A DNA stretch of 64,000 nucleotides. It comes from Lindgomyces ingoldianus (lineage: Eukaryota; Ascomycota; Dothideomycetes; Pleosporales; Lindgomycetaceae). The notes under the pieces are model-generated. The model was not told the DNA's origin, searched no databases, and was given only the letters and a program-made list of their open reading frames with translations. The stretch covers positions 381,200 to 445,199 of the forward strand of contig NW_022985195.1 in NCBI RefSeq assembly GCF_010093535.1, read 5' to 3'. Position numbers and translations under genes: made by a program. Shown piece by piece: positions 11,487-22,778 of the stretch. Numbering within the stretch: position 1 is the first letter of the stretch; each line of letters opens with the position of its first letter.

Positions 11487-13245
11487 ATGGTACACCATTC
11501 CGCCCCTCACTTCCCCACACCCCTCCTCCCCCCCCAATCCCCTCGTTCCCCACTAACTCTCCCAGGTCGTCCTCGCAGCTTCAATATGCACCCGTGGCGG
11601 GAAAGCTGTCCTCTCACGCCAATTCCGCGAAATGCAGCGCTCACGGATCGAAGCGCTCCTGGCCTCTTTCCCCAAACTCGCTGACTCGCAAACCCAGCAC
11701 ACCACGTGCGAGCAGGACAATGTGCGCTACGTCTACCAGCCCCTCGACGAACTCTACATGGTTCTCATCACCAACCTGCAATCCAACATCCTGCAGGACA
11801 TCAACTCGCTGCACCTTTTCGCCCAGGTGGTCAGCAGTGTCTGCAAGAGTCTGGACGAGCGCGAGATCCTTAAGAATGCGTTTGAGCTGCTGAGTGCGTT
11901 TGATGAGATTGTAACGTTGGGCTATCGGGAGAATTTGACGCTGAGTCAGATCAAGACGTTCCTTGATATGGAGAGTCACGAGGAGCGTATCCAGGAGATC
12001 ATCGCCAGGAACAAGGAACTCGAAGCCTCCGAGGAACGCAAACGCCGTGCCAAGCAGCTCGAAATGCAGCGGAAAGAGATGTCGAGGTCATCGCGCGCAG
12101 CTGGAGGAGGCATGGGCATGGGCGGTGGCTCGTCTCGCACGCCGACCTACCCAACATTCACCCCCAGCGTGCCCACCACGGTCCCGGACACGTACGACAG
12201 CTACGAAGCCGAAAAGAAGAAGGCCAGCAAACCCCTCGCTCTGGGCAAGAAGGGAATGCAGCTGGGCAAGAAGTCCAAATCGACCAACATCTTCGAGCAA
12301 GTCGCAGGAGACCTCCCACCAGAATCCGAGCCCTTAGTCTCCTCTCCCAAGGCCCCTACCAGCACAACCACCGCACCAGCCCCCTCCAGCGCCCGCCCCT
12401 CGACATCCCTCGACCGCGAAGCTGTCCACATTACCATCTCGGAACTCATCTCCGCGCGGCTAGACCGCGAAGGCCTCCTCAAGACTTTTGAAGTAAAGGG
12501 CGAAATGCAGCTTAAAATCAGCGATCCTGCCTTCACCCAAGTCCAACTCGATCTCCGCGCCGGCGCCACGCGTGGCGCTCAACTAATGACGCATCCGAAA
12601 GTCGACAAAGCCGTGTTCAAAACCGCTAAGAAGATTCAACTCGCCGACACTACCAAAGGCTTTCCTGCAAACATGGGCATCGGCGTCATGAAATGGAAAC
12701 TCGCACCCAAGCCTGAAGATATCTCTGACCCACCCATCACATTCCGCGTCTGGGTTGAGGAAAGCGGGAAAATGTTCAATATTACCGTTGAGTATGAACT
12801 CACAGGCAGCGACGCACTGAAGGATGTATCCGTGACAATCCCATACTCGACAGATGAGCCGAACGTCTCTTCCTTCGACGCCGTGTACGAAGTCAGCGGC
12901 GATAGCTTGGAGTGGAATATCGGGGTTGTGGACGACGAGAATGCATCTGGCAGTTTTGAATTCGAGGCCCAGGCCGATAGCGAGGCAGAGTTCTTTCCCA
13001 TGCGCGTAAGGTTTAGTAAGACGACGCCGTTTGTCGATGTTGATGTGAGTTCCTCCTACCCCTCCTCCAGCACCTGTTCCACAAACAGAAAACGCTACTG
13101 GGAGATGATTTGATGGCAACGGGTGAGTGGTCCTCATGCTAATATGTGTATATAGGTCTCATCCGTCACTCTCCTCTCCATGAACCAAGACATCAATTTT
13201 TCAAAGGACATCAAATCTGTCGCCGATATCTACGAGGTCGCATAA
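11487..13245 (+). CDS. RET2: coatomer subunit delta (delta-COP)
   Basis: The product (523 residues) is delta-COP of the COPI coat, which returns proteins from Golgi to ER. Exons are 11487-11489, 11566-13044 and 13156-13245; the first exon is just the ATG. This is supported because splicing gives MVVLAASICTRGGKAVLSRQ, the near-invariant start of the family. The longin-like domain fills residues 1-140 (IEALLASFPKL, YQPLDELYMVLITN, LHLFAQVVSSVCKSLDE). A linker rich in Ser/Pro/Thr follows, and the mu-homology domain runs from about residue 285 to the end (AVHITISELISARLDREG, FPANMGIGVMKWKL). The last exon gives VSSVTLLSMNQDINFSKDIK. Without the tiny first exon a caller would start at an internal Met (11632) and lose 23 residues. 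Confidence 0.95.
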
Positions 13246-13811
13246 ACCCCACCGCAGTACCTTGCAAGACGAGAACTAGGAGACTCAATTGAGGAACGGG
13301 TTTGAGATAGACAGACAAAGAGTAATACCATGAAAATGAATGCAAAACGAATAGACCCGATATGTTCAATCACACTCTGATAGCTTGTACACATTCATAG
13401 TATTACTAACGCGATCTCTGTTCTATAATAACACACATTCATGAATCCGTGATGATCATGCCAATGCCCCACCAAATCCAGTCATGTAATCATAGAAACC
13501 ATCTGGCATGCCTCCAGACCTCCCTGAGAACATGCCACGCCATGCCCTACCACCTCGAACGAGGCGCATCCGACGAACCAAGGCCATAATATGAGAGCCA
13601 GCTTATACAAACGGACACTATCGTACAAGCTGCTAAAATAAAAGGAAATGCAGTTGGGGTTTTTTAAATATTCGTCAAAATGCCCGGCCATCAAGAAGAG
13701 ATCTGTCCGTCAGAAACCGCACACAATCTCCCTGTCTTGACCAACAACACAACACCACATGCTGCGAGCACCTTCCCTTTAGCTCTCCTCCTTAACCCCA
13801 CCATCAATCTC
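13246..13811. other. convergent 3' intergenic spacer
   Basis: Delta-COP and the F-box gene converge here. The sequence is AT-leaning between 13290 and 13440 and should hold both 3' ends. I see nothing else. Confidence 0.5.
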
Positions 13812-16800
13812 CTAGCCCTCACCAGCCGCCCTGTCAGCACCCTCAACCCTATCGCTTCTTCTCACAACCCCTGAAAACCTCCCTGTCCCACCCGGCAACA
13901 ATCCATCAAACTCCGGACCCTTCTTTGCATCCTCATCCTTCCACCCAGTCTCAAGATACCAGCCCGCCATCAATGCGCCCAACTCGTTTGCATCAACCTC
14001 CTGGACGATCTCGGCCAGCAGCGGGAACTTCGAGCCCAACATGACTGAGCTCAGGGTATTATATCGCTTCGTAAAAACTGGATTCTTTGGGATCGGATTC
14101 GACGGCTCAATAGCAACTTGGTCGAATTGGAGATAGGGGAGTTTTGCGTAGCCACAGGACAAGAAGGAGATGGATTGGAGGGAGGTAGTGCGGTCGGAGT
14201 CAGCGAGGGAGTGCGTGTTGGAGAAGTCGGAGAGGTTGAGGCCTGGTGAGATGATGTCGAGGAGGTAGAGCCAGGAGCCTTCTCTAGGCTGGGCTTTGAG
14301 GACTGTTTGAGGACTTTGCGCTAGTTGTGGTAGAGGTGGCGGGGCGTGGGCGGCCGCTACGGCTGGTGCGGCTGCTTGGTTGATGGCCCAGATGTTGCCG
14401 CCAACGCCTACGTTGTTTAGGTTGTTTTGACCCTGTTGTTGGACCCAGTTGTTTCCTTGTTGCATCCATGCGGGAACGCCTCCAGCGGCATTGTTTTGCT
14501 GCACTGGATTTTGCACCGGTAGATTCACCTGGGGCTGACCCTGCACGTGCATTTGCACCTGGAGCTGAAGTTGTTGCTGCAGCTGAGTCTGGAGAGCTGT
14601 GATGGTGGCTTGTTGGTTGTGGTTATTGGCAAGCGCTTGGACCTGCAGATGGTGTATCTGGAGCTGTGTAGTTTGGATGTGGAGTTGCAACAATTGCTGA
14701 GGCGTAGGGGGGTTTTGTTGTGCCTGCTGGACCGCGTTGGCATTGTTGGCATTGTTCAAGAACCCTCCGAGCATCCCTGCTTGCAGGCCGGCCCCGATGA
14801 ATGGGCCAACGTTATTGTGGTTGGCATTCCCCGGATTTCGGAGCATAGCAGTGAGAGATACAGAATCCAAGACCAGGCTCTTCAAGCTAAGTTTGTCATG
14901 CTGCTGGACAAGCTGTCGCAACACCGGTGGTGTAATCCAGCAATTCTTGAGTGTGAGCTCCTCCACATAAGGAAACTGAAGTATGCGTTGGGAGATGATA
15001 GCAGCGTCTTGCTCTGTGGCTACGTCGGCCTGCAATAGAGGCGCAGGTAGCAAATTCCGGTTCCTCGCATGGACACCTTCGGCGTGCTCACCTCCACCAA
15101 CCCATCCGAAAGTGAGCTTCTCAATATTGCATCTCTTGACACGGTCCTTTCCGACAACATCGCGCCTGCCGTTAATGTTCCGAAGTAGTTCGTAGAAGGC
15201 ATTAATGTTGCTAGATGGGCTAACCGTAGGTGTCTCCACAAAGCCGGCCTCGTCTTTGGCGACAGTACGCCATCCAGGAATGACTAGGAGAATGACTTTC
15301 TTAAGGCTGGGCAAGGCATTCCAAAAATCTTGCCGATTGATCGTTGGGAGGTATCGATCCGAGAGCTGAGATATGTTGAGCGTGTGAACATGTTGGAAGG
15401 TACCTAGTGTAAAGTTGTCGATGATGGAGAGCATATAAGACGACAAGAATGCTCGCTGGGCCCACTCGGTCTCCAGTAGCCATTCCTTCTGGGCCTTGGT
15501 CAAGTTTTTGGGGATAATCGGGCTCTGTAGCTGACCGAAATCGGTGGGAGTGGTAGTAGATGAGAACAAAATACCCAATCCAGGCGACGACGGCATCATA
15601 ACCAATCGGTCGAGCGTATCAGGGTCATCAAAAGAGGACGGTACCTGAGCATCGGCAGCGTCGTGCTGGATCGCTTCGTTGATGATGCGCGGGTCTAGGT
15701 AGGGCATTTCAGGCTGACCCCGATGCTGCATGTTGGGGTCCAGCAGTTCTGCCATAGCTCGATTGCCCTCAATCTTGTAGAGCGTTGCTAGTCTCACATC
15801 GCTTTCTGCAGCGCGGTGACTAGACTCAACGTGATCCCACAACTCTAGTTGCGCCTGTGCTCGACGGTCAGGTATCTTCTTTGACCTACCGAAGACCTCT
15901 GGCTGACGTTGCAGGATTCTAGCGCGAATGGATCGGTCGGGGCCGGTAAGCCAACCTAAGCCGCTATCAACGGAAAGGGCCAGCTCCCGGACTTTCTTCA
16001 GCTCAGTGAAAGCCTCCTTCATCCGAGGCGTCTCGTCTGCAGCAGACTCCAGGCCCGCAACGTCCTCGAATCGAGTATACTGTTCGTATGGCCACTCGTA
16101 ATTGCCCCAGAAAGAGGTTAGATTCTCCGTCAAGGTTTTCTCCGGTGGTCGAGCAAGCGAGTCTTCGTTGACGTCGAAGCTCATACCAAACTGATGAATG
16201 CGCTCGCCGAAACCTCTAAATACGTCAAGTCCGTGGCCGTCGTAGACATCGCCGTCATGGGCATTGTTCCAAACCAACTTGTCAACTTTGACGTTCTTCT
16301 TCCCCTTGGGGCCTGGCTTCTGGTCTTTGTCAAGCATGCCATATATCTCGGTATTAAATGGCACAACCACGGTGTTGAAGAGAACTTGGGAAATGTGCAT
16401 GTCAAACTCGCGGCACACTAGTCGCATTGATTTTATATCATCGCGGTTCAGGTAGCTAGCGACCTCTTCGTAGAGCTCCGTGGGAATTTTGCCGGCTGGC
16501 CATACAGTTGTCGGGAGGGGTCTCTCGTCCACAGGTGCTTCTAGATTTGGCGACTTAACCTTGAGCTTGAGGATTTTGGCGGGACGAACGGCATCGCGGA
16601 AGGTGTATCGCTTGGTCTTGGTCTCGGTTTGCACAGCGCGACCCTCTCGGTCAAGTAGGAAGTAGCGTGCTGGGAGTTGAGCTGGATTACGAACACTTGG
16701 CCAAACATCGTTGGCTCCAGGGTCCGGGGTCTCACGATGATAGCATAGAACCGACACGGCTCCTTTCTTGGCAAGCGTCCTCATTATGTCTTTACTGTCG

Positions 16801-17447
16801 TTCGTTTCAAACTTATCCCTGGACCGCTTCATAACCCCGCCTCGAGTCTTGAATCGAGAGGGGATGTACAGGTCGTCAATAGAGAGCTGTGAGGACTGCG
16901 GCGTGAGGCGCGAGGAGAGACGGGACAGTTGTTCATCGAGGTCGGCGCACTCGTCCTCTTCCTCTGGTGTGCTGTTTGTTCCTGCAGGCCACGCGGGCCG
17001 TGGGAACATGGACGGCTGGTTCCAATGTAGACTGGACGAGCCCGCGTTCAGATCGTCGTGGGCGTAGAGCGCGTGGTCTTCTTCTTCCAGTAATCCAGGG
17101 CTCGAGTCGGTCTCATGGAGCGTACCGGAAAGAAGCAGCGAGTTTGGTCCGGCGCGGAGGTTGCGGATGGCGTCCGTGGTGCTCCCACGGCGGCGGCGGG
17201 CTTCGGCTCGTAGAGGGGAGGGACTGCTTCCGAGCCCAGAACTGCTTCCACCGCGGCGACGACTGCGCGTGTTGTAGACACGCCGTGACCCCCGACCACG
17301 AGGAGAGGCTACGGCAAGGTGCGAAGTGTCGGGCAAGACAGGGAGCGGGTCTCTGCTGGGCACGCTGCGAATTGGGCTGAGCTCGCGACGACGAGGGCTG
17401 AGGTTGCGACCGGGGGGCCGTTGCTGTCCCTGAACGTGCGGATCCAT
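13812..17447 (-). CDS. large F-box protein with Q/N-rich tract
   Basis: This intronless frame encodes 1,211 residues from the ATG at 17447 (the frame opens two codons earlier at a TTG). An F-box lies at about residues 319-358 (GKIPTELYEEVASYLNRDDI, then KSMRLVCREFDMHISQVLF), so the protein probably recruits substrates to an SCF ubiquitin ligase. The N-terminal 200 residues are Arg/Ser/Pro-rich and disordered. The region after the F-box (about 600-870) has leucine-spaced segments such as FQHVHTLNISQLSDRYLPTI and VEELTLKNCWITPPVLRQLV, which suggest degenerate leucine-rich repeats typical of fungal F-box proteins. Residues about 892-1016 are a Gln/Asn-rich low-complexity tract, followed by a further leucine-rich part. 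The substrate is unknown. Confidence 0.88.
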   Translation of the reverse strand: MDPHVQGQQRPPGRNLSPRRRELSPIRSVPSRDPLPVLPDTSHLAVASPRGRGSRRVYNTRSRRRGGSSSGLGSSPSPLRAEARRRRGSTTDAIRNLRAGPNSLLLSGTLHETDSSPGLLEEEDHALYAHDDLNAGSSSLHWNQPSMFPRPAWPAGTNSTPEEEDECADLDEQLSRLSSRLTPQSSQLSIDDLYIPSRFKTRGGVMKRSRDKFETNDSKDIMRTLAKKGAVSVLCYHRETPDPGANDVWPSVRNPAQLPARYFLLDREGRAVQTETKTKRYTFRDAVRPAKILKLKVKSPNLEAPVDERPLPTTVWPAGKIPTELYEEVASYLNRDDIKSMRLVCREFDMHISQVLFNTVVVPFNTEIYGMLDKDQKPGPKGKKNVKVDKLVWNNAHDGDVYDGHGLDVFRGFGERIHQFGMSFDVNEDSLARPPEKTLTENLTSFWGNYEWPYEQYTRFEDVAGLESAADETPRMKEAFTELKKVRELALSVDSGLGWLTGPDRSIRARILQRQPEVFGRSKKIPDRRAQAQLELWDHVESSHRAAESDVRLATLYKIEGNRAMAELLDPNMQHRGQPEMPYLDPRIINEAIQHDAADAQVPSSFDDPDTLDRLVMMPSSPGLGILFSSTTTPTDFGQLQSPIIPKNLTKAQKEWLLETEWAQRAFLSSYMLSIIDNFTLGTFQHVHTLNISQLSDRYLPTINRQDFWNALPSLKKVILLVIPGWRTVAKDEAGFVETPTVSPSSNINAFYELLRNINGRRDVVGKDRVKRCNIEKLTFGWVGGGEHAEGVHARNRNLLPAPLLQADVATEQDAAIISQRILQFPYVEELTLKNCWITPPVLRQLVQQHDKLSLKSLVLDSVSLTAMLRNPGNANHNNVGPFIGAGLQAGMLGGFLNNANNANAVQQAQQNPPTPQQLLQLHIQTTQLQIHHLQVQALANNHNQQATITALQTQLQQQLQLQVQMHVQGQPQVNLPVQNPVQQNNAAGGVPAWMQQGNNWVQQQGQNNLNNVGVGGNIWAINQAAAPAVAAAHAPPPLPQLAQSPQTVLKAQPREGSWLYLLDIISPGLNLSDFSNTHSLADSDRTTSLQSISFLSCGYAKLPYLQFDQVAIEPSNPIPKNPVFTKRYNTLSSVMLGSKFPLLAEIVQEVDANELGALMAGWYLETGWKDEDAKKGPEFDGLLPGGTGRFSGVVRRSDRVEGADRAAGEG

Positions 17448-18631
17448 TAGCAAAGGACCCCGTAATGGAGGCTTCTATCTATGAAAGTTTGTGGTGTGTT
17501 GGATGGGGGTGTGTCATGTATGGTGTCTGGTCTGGGCCGACAGTGCGCGGTCAGAGACTTCTCTCACGGCGAAGGCGACAGGTTTGTAGTGGGAGCACAA
17601 GCGCGGTTCCGTGGGGACTGACGTACCGCTTCGCCAGAAGTCGCTGTGACCCATTCACCGTCACTGGAATCCGTCTCTTCGCCGGCTCTTTCTCGGTAGT
17701 TGCGCAATCGTCGACGGTGGGGCGGTGAGAGAAATGGAGATATGTGGAGGACGTCGTCGCTTTCCATAGTCATCCGGGTGGGCTTCTCTTCTGTTTAGAG
17801 CTGCTCGGCTGGCCGCGGGTGGGTTTGGACGCAGGAGGAGCAGTTGCAGCTGTTCCGGAAAGCTTCGTTCGCGGGGTTGAGCCGCACCACTCAAGCTTCC
17901 GGGACGCACTCGGCAGCACACGCAACTGGCTATATCCGTTGCATGTATTACCAGGGCGTGGGCCAGGCGAATTGAGCCCGATAAGAGGAGTAGCTGGCTG
18001 TGGTGACGGTGAAGCCAGTTTGATTGTTTCTCTCAACCTTCAAGGTCTTGCCCCGAGCAAGCCCAAGCCCCTCGTCCATGGATGTCATCCACCGGATCAG
18101 CCACTGCCCAGCCATCTGGATCGCCTTCTGATCTGCATGCTACGCCACACCTTGCATCTCCACGCAAGCAACCCTTTCCTCAAACTTCATCAACCCAACC
18201 CGTTATGATTGGGCTGCATTTGCTCTGGCAAGGATGCCTTTGGTTGGAGACGCCTTTCGTTCCACGGCAGCATGCACGAGTCATGACGCAGGAGACACGA
18301 TTGGCCATGCTCAACATCACGAAGACCACAAGCCCAACGAGTTCTCTCCAGTAAGGATATGTTGGATAGCTATCGTAGAAGTAGTCATCTAGGTGGGCTC
18401 CTGTGTCTCACACCCAGTCTTCTGTCCCCCCCTTCCCTCCCGAACGCCCTGACTCCACCTTAACATATGGAACGACAAGAGAACAATGCAGCTTGTCCTT
18501 GTGGCATCCAGAGGGAGACCTTCACATAAGGAAGAAAAAAAACTGCAAAAACAGTCTCCGCACCCGATGTCCAGTGGGTATTCCGCAAATAGCCGCCCTT
18601 GATTCTAATACGCCGTACTCGACATGGACAA
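17448..18631. other. intergenic region
   Basis: This 1.2-kb stretch holds the promoter of the F-box gene and the 3' side of the SMI1/KNR4 gene. It has mixed composition and only shadow frames; I see no convincing exon, RNA gene or repeat. Confidence 0.45.
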
Positions 18632-20038
18632 CTACATTCCGCATCTCCGCAGTTGATATGCGAAGATATCATGGCTATGCAGCAAGCGCCCCTCCTCATC
18701 TTCCTCATCAAGTATATCTTCTTTCGCCGTATCGCCCGCCAGAAGCTCGAGGTACTCCCTCCAGGAGTGATACGTCACCAGGTCCAGCGTCCGCGGGCAC
18801 CATACGCAAACCTGCCAGCCAACCGACTGAGAATTATCCTTACCGGCGTGGAAATACCCAAGTAGCTTACTGACATGCTCTTGCTCCTCTTTCGGAAGCT
18901 GCCGAAATGCCGCGAAAAAGCTTCCGCCAAGCTTTTGCCCGTACTCGGGTTCAACCAGCCAGACGAACTTAGAGTCCTCCGCCCCGTCGTTGATTTGAAT
19001 AACGCGGTCCAGCGTGGCCCATTCGATCTTGACGCTCATGTTGGTAACGAATGCAATCTCAACCGAAGCGCTATTCCAGATTTCTTGTTGTTCGCTTGCA
19101 TCGAAAACGTGAATCGCTTCGGTGCCATGAATCTTCGGTTCACCGTAGAAGCCATTCCAGTATGAGTCCATTCCGTTGGTGAGTGTGAGAAATTCCTTAA
19201 AATCATCAGGCAGATCATGTCCAAGCTTTGCCTCCACCCTTGCAATTTGTTCCTCTGTTGCTCCGTCGTGAAGAATCGTCTCGGGGGGATCGTCGGGGTC
19301 GCCATCCATCTCCTCCCATACCGCGTTCTTCAGAGTGTTCTCGTTGCACATATTGACGAGGGTCTTCATAGGTAGATCGCGAAATACCCTTGCGGCGCCC
19401 TTCTCAAGGCGTTCCGTGAAAGTCTCTAGTACTTCCTCTTGGAAAGCATCCATCTTCTCTTCGTCCACTCCAATCGCCTTTGCCAGCGCTTTGTCCTTCA
19501 GTAGCTGCCACACCCCTCGTGACTTTGAGAGATCTATCCAAGTCACGTTGAAATTCTCCGCGAATACCTGCAAGATTTCCTCCGCCTTATCTTTCTCACC
19601 CATGAAGAGTGCGAGGTCGATTGCGGCTGTAAGGTCATCCGGTCGAATTTGTGCGTCCCCCCATTCATCAGTCTTGCCCTCTCCGGTTGCCGTCGCAACG
19701 AGCTTGTCCAATCCCTCCTTAGTCGCATTTGTCTCTCGTTTCCAGAGAATTCGCTCGGTCTCCAGTTTCGATAAGGCATCCTTGGTACGTTCACTGGCTG
19801 GGATTGAGTCGGGCCATAAGCCTGTTGCGTCCCAGGCGAAGTACAAAGCGGGGCTCCACGATGATTTGCAACCCTGACTGAAGCTTTCAAAGAGGTTGAA
19901 GAGATCGGTTGCAGTGTCCACGTAACCTAGGAGCGCAAACTCTAGAGCCACATCAAAGACTTTCCTAGCCACTTGCCATGGGTCCTTCTCCCGAAGGATT
20001 TGGTGGCGATCGAATTTCCTCCCCATCCAGTGCGACAT
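18632..20038 (-). CDS. SMI1/KNR4 (SUKH-1) domain protein
   Basis: The frame encodes 468 residues from ATG 20038 (MSHWMGRKFDRHQILREKD); the ten codons upstream open at a TTG and are not counted. The N-terminal 250 residues are an uncharacterised helical region. The SMI1/KNR4-type SUKH domain occupies about residues 260-420: ATEEQIARVEAKLGHDLPDD, FKEFLTLTNGMDSYWNGFYG, then LDRVIQINDGAEDSKFVWL. In yeast, Knr4/Smi1 links cell-wall integrity signalling to chitin and glucan synthesis; other fungal SUKH proteins have unrelated or unknown roles, so that function is not assumed. The C-terminal tail has an acidic block (DILDEEDEEG). No intron is needed. A start in an upstream exon cannot be excluded. 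Confidence 0.82.
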   Translation of the reverse strand: MSHWMGRKFDRHQILREKDPWQVARKVFDVALEFALLGYVDTATDLFNLFESFSQGCKSSWSPALYFAWDATGLWPDSIPASERTKDALSKLETERILWKRETNATKEGLDKLVATATGEGKTDEWGDAQIRPDDLTAAIDLALFMGEKDKAEEILQVFAENFNVTWIDLSKSRGVWQLLKDKALAKAIGVDEEKMDAFQEEVLETFTERLEKGAARVFRDLPMKTLVNMCNENTLKNAVWEEMDGDPDDPPETILHDGATEEQIARVEAKLGHDLPDDFKEFLTLTNGMDSYWNGFYGEPKIHGTEAIHVFDASEQQEIWNSASVEIAFVTNMSVKIEWATLDRVIQINDGAEDSKFVWLVEPEYGQKLGGSFFAAFRQLPKEEQEHVSKLLGYFHAGKDNSQSVGWQVCVWCPRTLDLVTYHSWREYLELLAGDTAKEDILDEEDEEGRLLHSHDIFAYQLRRCGM

Positions 20039-22330
20039 GCCTCGTCGATGTTTGTCTGAGGAGTTCAAAGGCAGCAGAATACGTTAAATTGAGGGAGAAA
20101 AAGAAAAAGAGAAGGCAGACATGGACCACCTGCACCTGAAGGAAATAGGAAAGACTTATGGAGCTAGTTGGGCACCGACTCGCGCATGGTTTCAAGGTCT
20201 CATGCCGACGCCTCGATCAGCCCTCGGTCTCATTCGACTCTGCGCCGGGGCAATCACAGCGAGGGCTCCAGCAGATTTTGTTCGCATTGAGCAGCATGGA
20301 AGCCGAGCTACGGTCACTACGGAAGCGGGACGGGAGGATCCAGCGCTAGTACCTGACCTCTGGAGATGACAGCGTTGGTTCACACAAACTTTGAATGCAC
20401 ACGACGCATCCACGCAGATACGAATGCCTGTGTCCGGAGCCTCATCTCCTTTCACATATTCTCAAGACTTCCACACCGGCAGAATGCATTGTGGCGAAGG
20501 CGAGTCGAGAGAATAGCCAGACAATAGCCCCAGGCAGTTGGCTGTCAGTTTCAGCTCAGATTGTGGCGTCCTTAGAGCGTGGGGGCAGCTTTTTGGCACC
20601 AGGCTAAGGTCTCGGGAGCTACGGCATCTTTTAAGCTCGATTTTGATAAGAATTCCCCAAAAAGGATATTTGCCAAGATGGAGCCTGTCGCCCGGGAAGT
20701 TGCAACACAGCTCCCGAATTCTGCTGAGGAGGTTGATCAAGACTTTGTTGATCATGTCTCCCAGTCTACGAGGCCAAATTGTGATGCCCCGGCGCATTTG
20801 CGAGGGCCGCTCCTTGGCCAACCCATGCATGTGCGGCAAGGATTTGCCAGTGAAGCCGGTTGGCTTCCGTAGCTCGCTTGCATAAGGGCTTTCAAGAACG
20901 GAAAAGCCTCCTCGGACAGAAGCCGAGGAGGGACCGCATATTTCGCGGATGTTTGCCCGCTTCATCCCTCTAATTAGTCCTTTCGTCAACGCCAACATCC
21001 AATGATGATGTTGTCGGCTATTCTTCGCTCACTAGCAGCGCTTGAGATAAAAATAAAAACTTTGGCGAGGATCTCGACAAGGGCAACTAGAGAGAGAAGA
21101 TCGAAGTTCTTCCTGGTTCCAGCGACAGGTTTCCCCAACTAAACCAGGCCTAATAATGTTCCACACTGGGTACAAATACGCTATAGACAAGCTAGAAGAA
21201 TCAATGAATGCAATTAAGCCTCAGGTACTCCCCTATCACGGATCCCATATTCGCAGCATTTTCAGTGGATATGTCGTCAGAATTCTTCACTTGGACTCAC
21301 TTTCTCCAACTACTTGATCCCCCGGATATCGTCACTTTCCGCTCTGCTGCACTTCAACCCGGCTGCTATTCCGTAGTGACAACAGGGACACGTACATGAA
21401 GACCTCCCGGGACGAAAAGATCTGTTGTGAAATTCAGCAAATCAGCTACTAGGAACTTGACTTTAGGGATAGCTTGCGCTGAGGGCCAGTAGTCCGCCGG
21501 TTTCTAGGCTGCTTTTCTCCAAAGAACTACGAGGCGAAACCGGCAATGATTGAGCTATCCCCGCTAGCCAGATCTGCCCGCTTCGTCGTTAATGAAACAC
21601 CGCAAAATCATGTCGTCGCTGAAAGCATCAAGTTTATACTCCAGACGAGATTGGGGCTTTATAGCTGTTACCAGAAGGTCCACCAACCAGTTTTTGGGTC
21701 GAGAGCTTTCGTAGCATGAAGAAAGATCAACGAAAAACCGGCTGCCTTTTCAGTAAGGGAAGGAAAAAGTTAAAAGCAGAATATGAGAGGTAAATCCATT
21801 TGGTTCTAACCTCCCATTGCTTCTGGTAAGCCATCCAGCTCATCCGCGAATGCAGCATGACGCCTAGACGAGATGGGCGGTTGACCGATGCTTGAACGTC
21901 CGTCGCGTCATTGCATTGAGTTCATTGGGCTAAGTCTTGAGGCCTTGTAACAGTCTAGTTAGGCCACAAGAAGCATTGCTAAGGCTAACCCTATAGAAGA
22001 AGAATAGACTAACTTAAGTTACATAACAAAACTAGGTTAGGTAATGTGCTTACGGGATTAATCAAGTACTTGCTAGTGCTTACAGGTATTTATTGCTAAG
22101 AGGTGGAAGCACGCCCGGCTACAAGCATTAACAAGCACCCTACAGTATATAGATGCAGCCCCTCTGCACATTACAGATGGTTGTAGTTATAACTTAGTTT
22201 ACATAGCATAGCCTAGGTAGAGCAATTTATCTAATATCTTTCTGGATTAAAGCGCCCTAGCACTCTTCTACTCCATCACCTACTAAGAGCACTGAAGCAT
22301 ACAGCTACCCTACATATTTGTTAATACTTC
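20039..22330. other. gene-poor region, left part
   Basis: I find no supported gene. From 20100 to 21900 the sequence has mixed composition with only scattered short frames. From about 21950 to 22330 it becomes rich in TA steps and short palindromic words (for example CAAGTACTTG near 22063), as in mutated repeats. Confidence 0.45.
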
Positions 22331-22338
22331 CTTCCTTC

Positions 22339-22671
22339 TGTTACGATCCTAAGCGAGAGGCCTGCTGGGAATGCCGTAGGACGTGCTTTGGGAAGCTAGT
22401 GGTCGATTGGGGTGTGTTAGGGAGCAGCGTGGCGCTGCCTCTGAGGCACGTGTCGTGATAGTTCGGTAGGGAACTATCACTCACCGTGCCAAGAACTGTC
22501 GCTCACAATAGTAGTGACTGGCGGCGTGAGCGCTCACGACGCTCACGATTACCAGGGTGATCGCAACGACTATATAAGATAGGTAGAAGTCCCCTTATAA
22601 GACTGCTGCGTTTAACCATGTAAACTACTAGCTTAATACATTGGTTACCCCTGATACTCTTGTTAGGTCAA
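22339..22671 (+). mobile_element. probable solo LTR of a retrotransposon
   Basis: The segment starts TGTTACGATCC and ends near TTGTTAGGTCA, the TG...CA boundary pattern of LTRs. It holds a TATA-type promoter word (TATATAAGATAGG) at about 22571, roughly two thirds along, where an LTR promoter is expected, and it is more GC-rich than its AT-rich flanks. I see no second LTR, no internal domain and no clear target duplication, so the right end may be a few bases off. The call rests on structure alone. Confidence 0.42.
22571..22584 (+). promoter_or_regulatory. TATA-box-like element in the candidate LTR
   Basis: The word CTATATAAGATAGG lies inside the candidate LTR and would be its core promoter. 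Position and sequence fit; activity is not shown. Confidence 0.35.
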
Positions 22672-22778
22672 CTATCTGATACTGCATGCCGTTCAAGCCT
22701 TCCCTTGTACTAGCCCTAATATTGTTAATAAGTTGTTGTTTAATAATTTACTAATAGTGCTTTAGGTTGTCTACCCTG

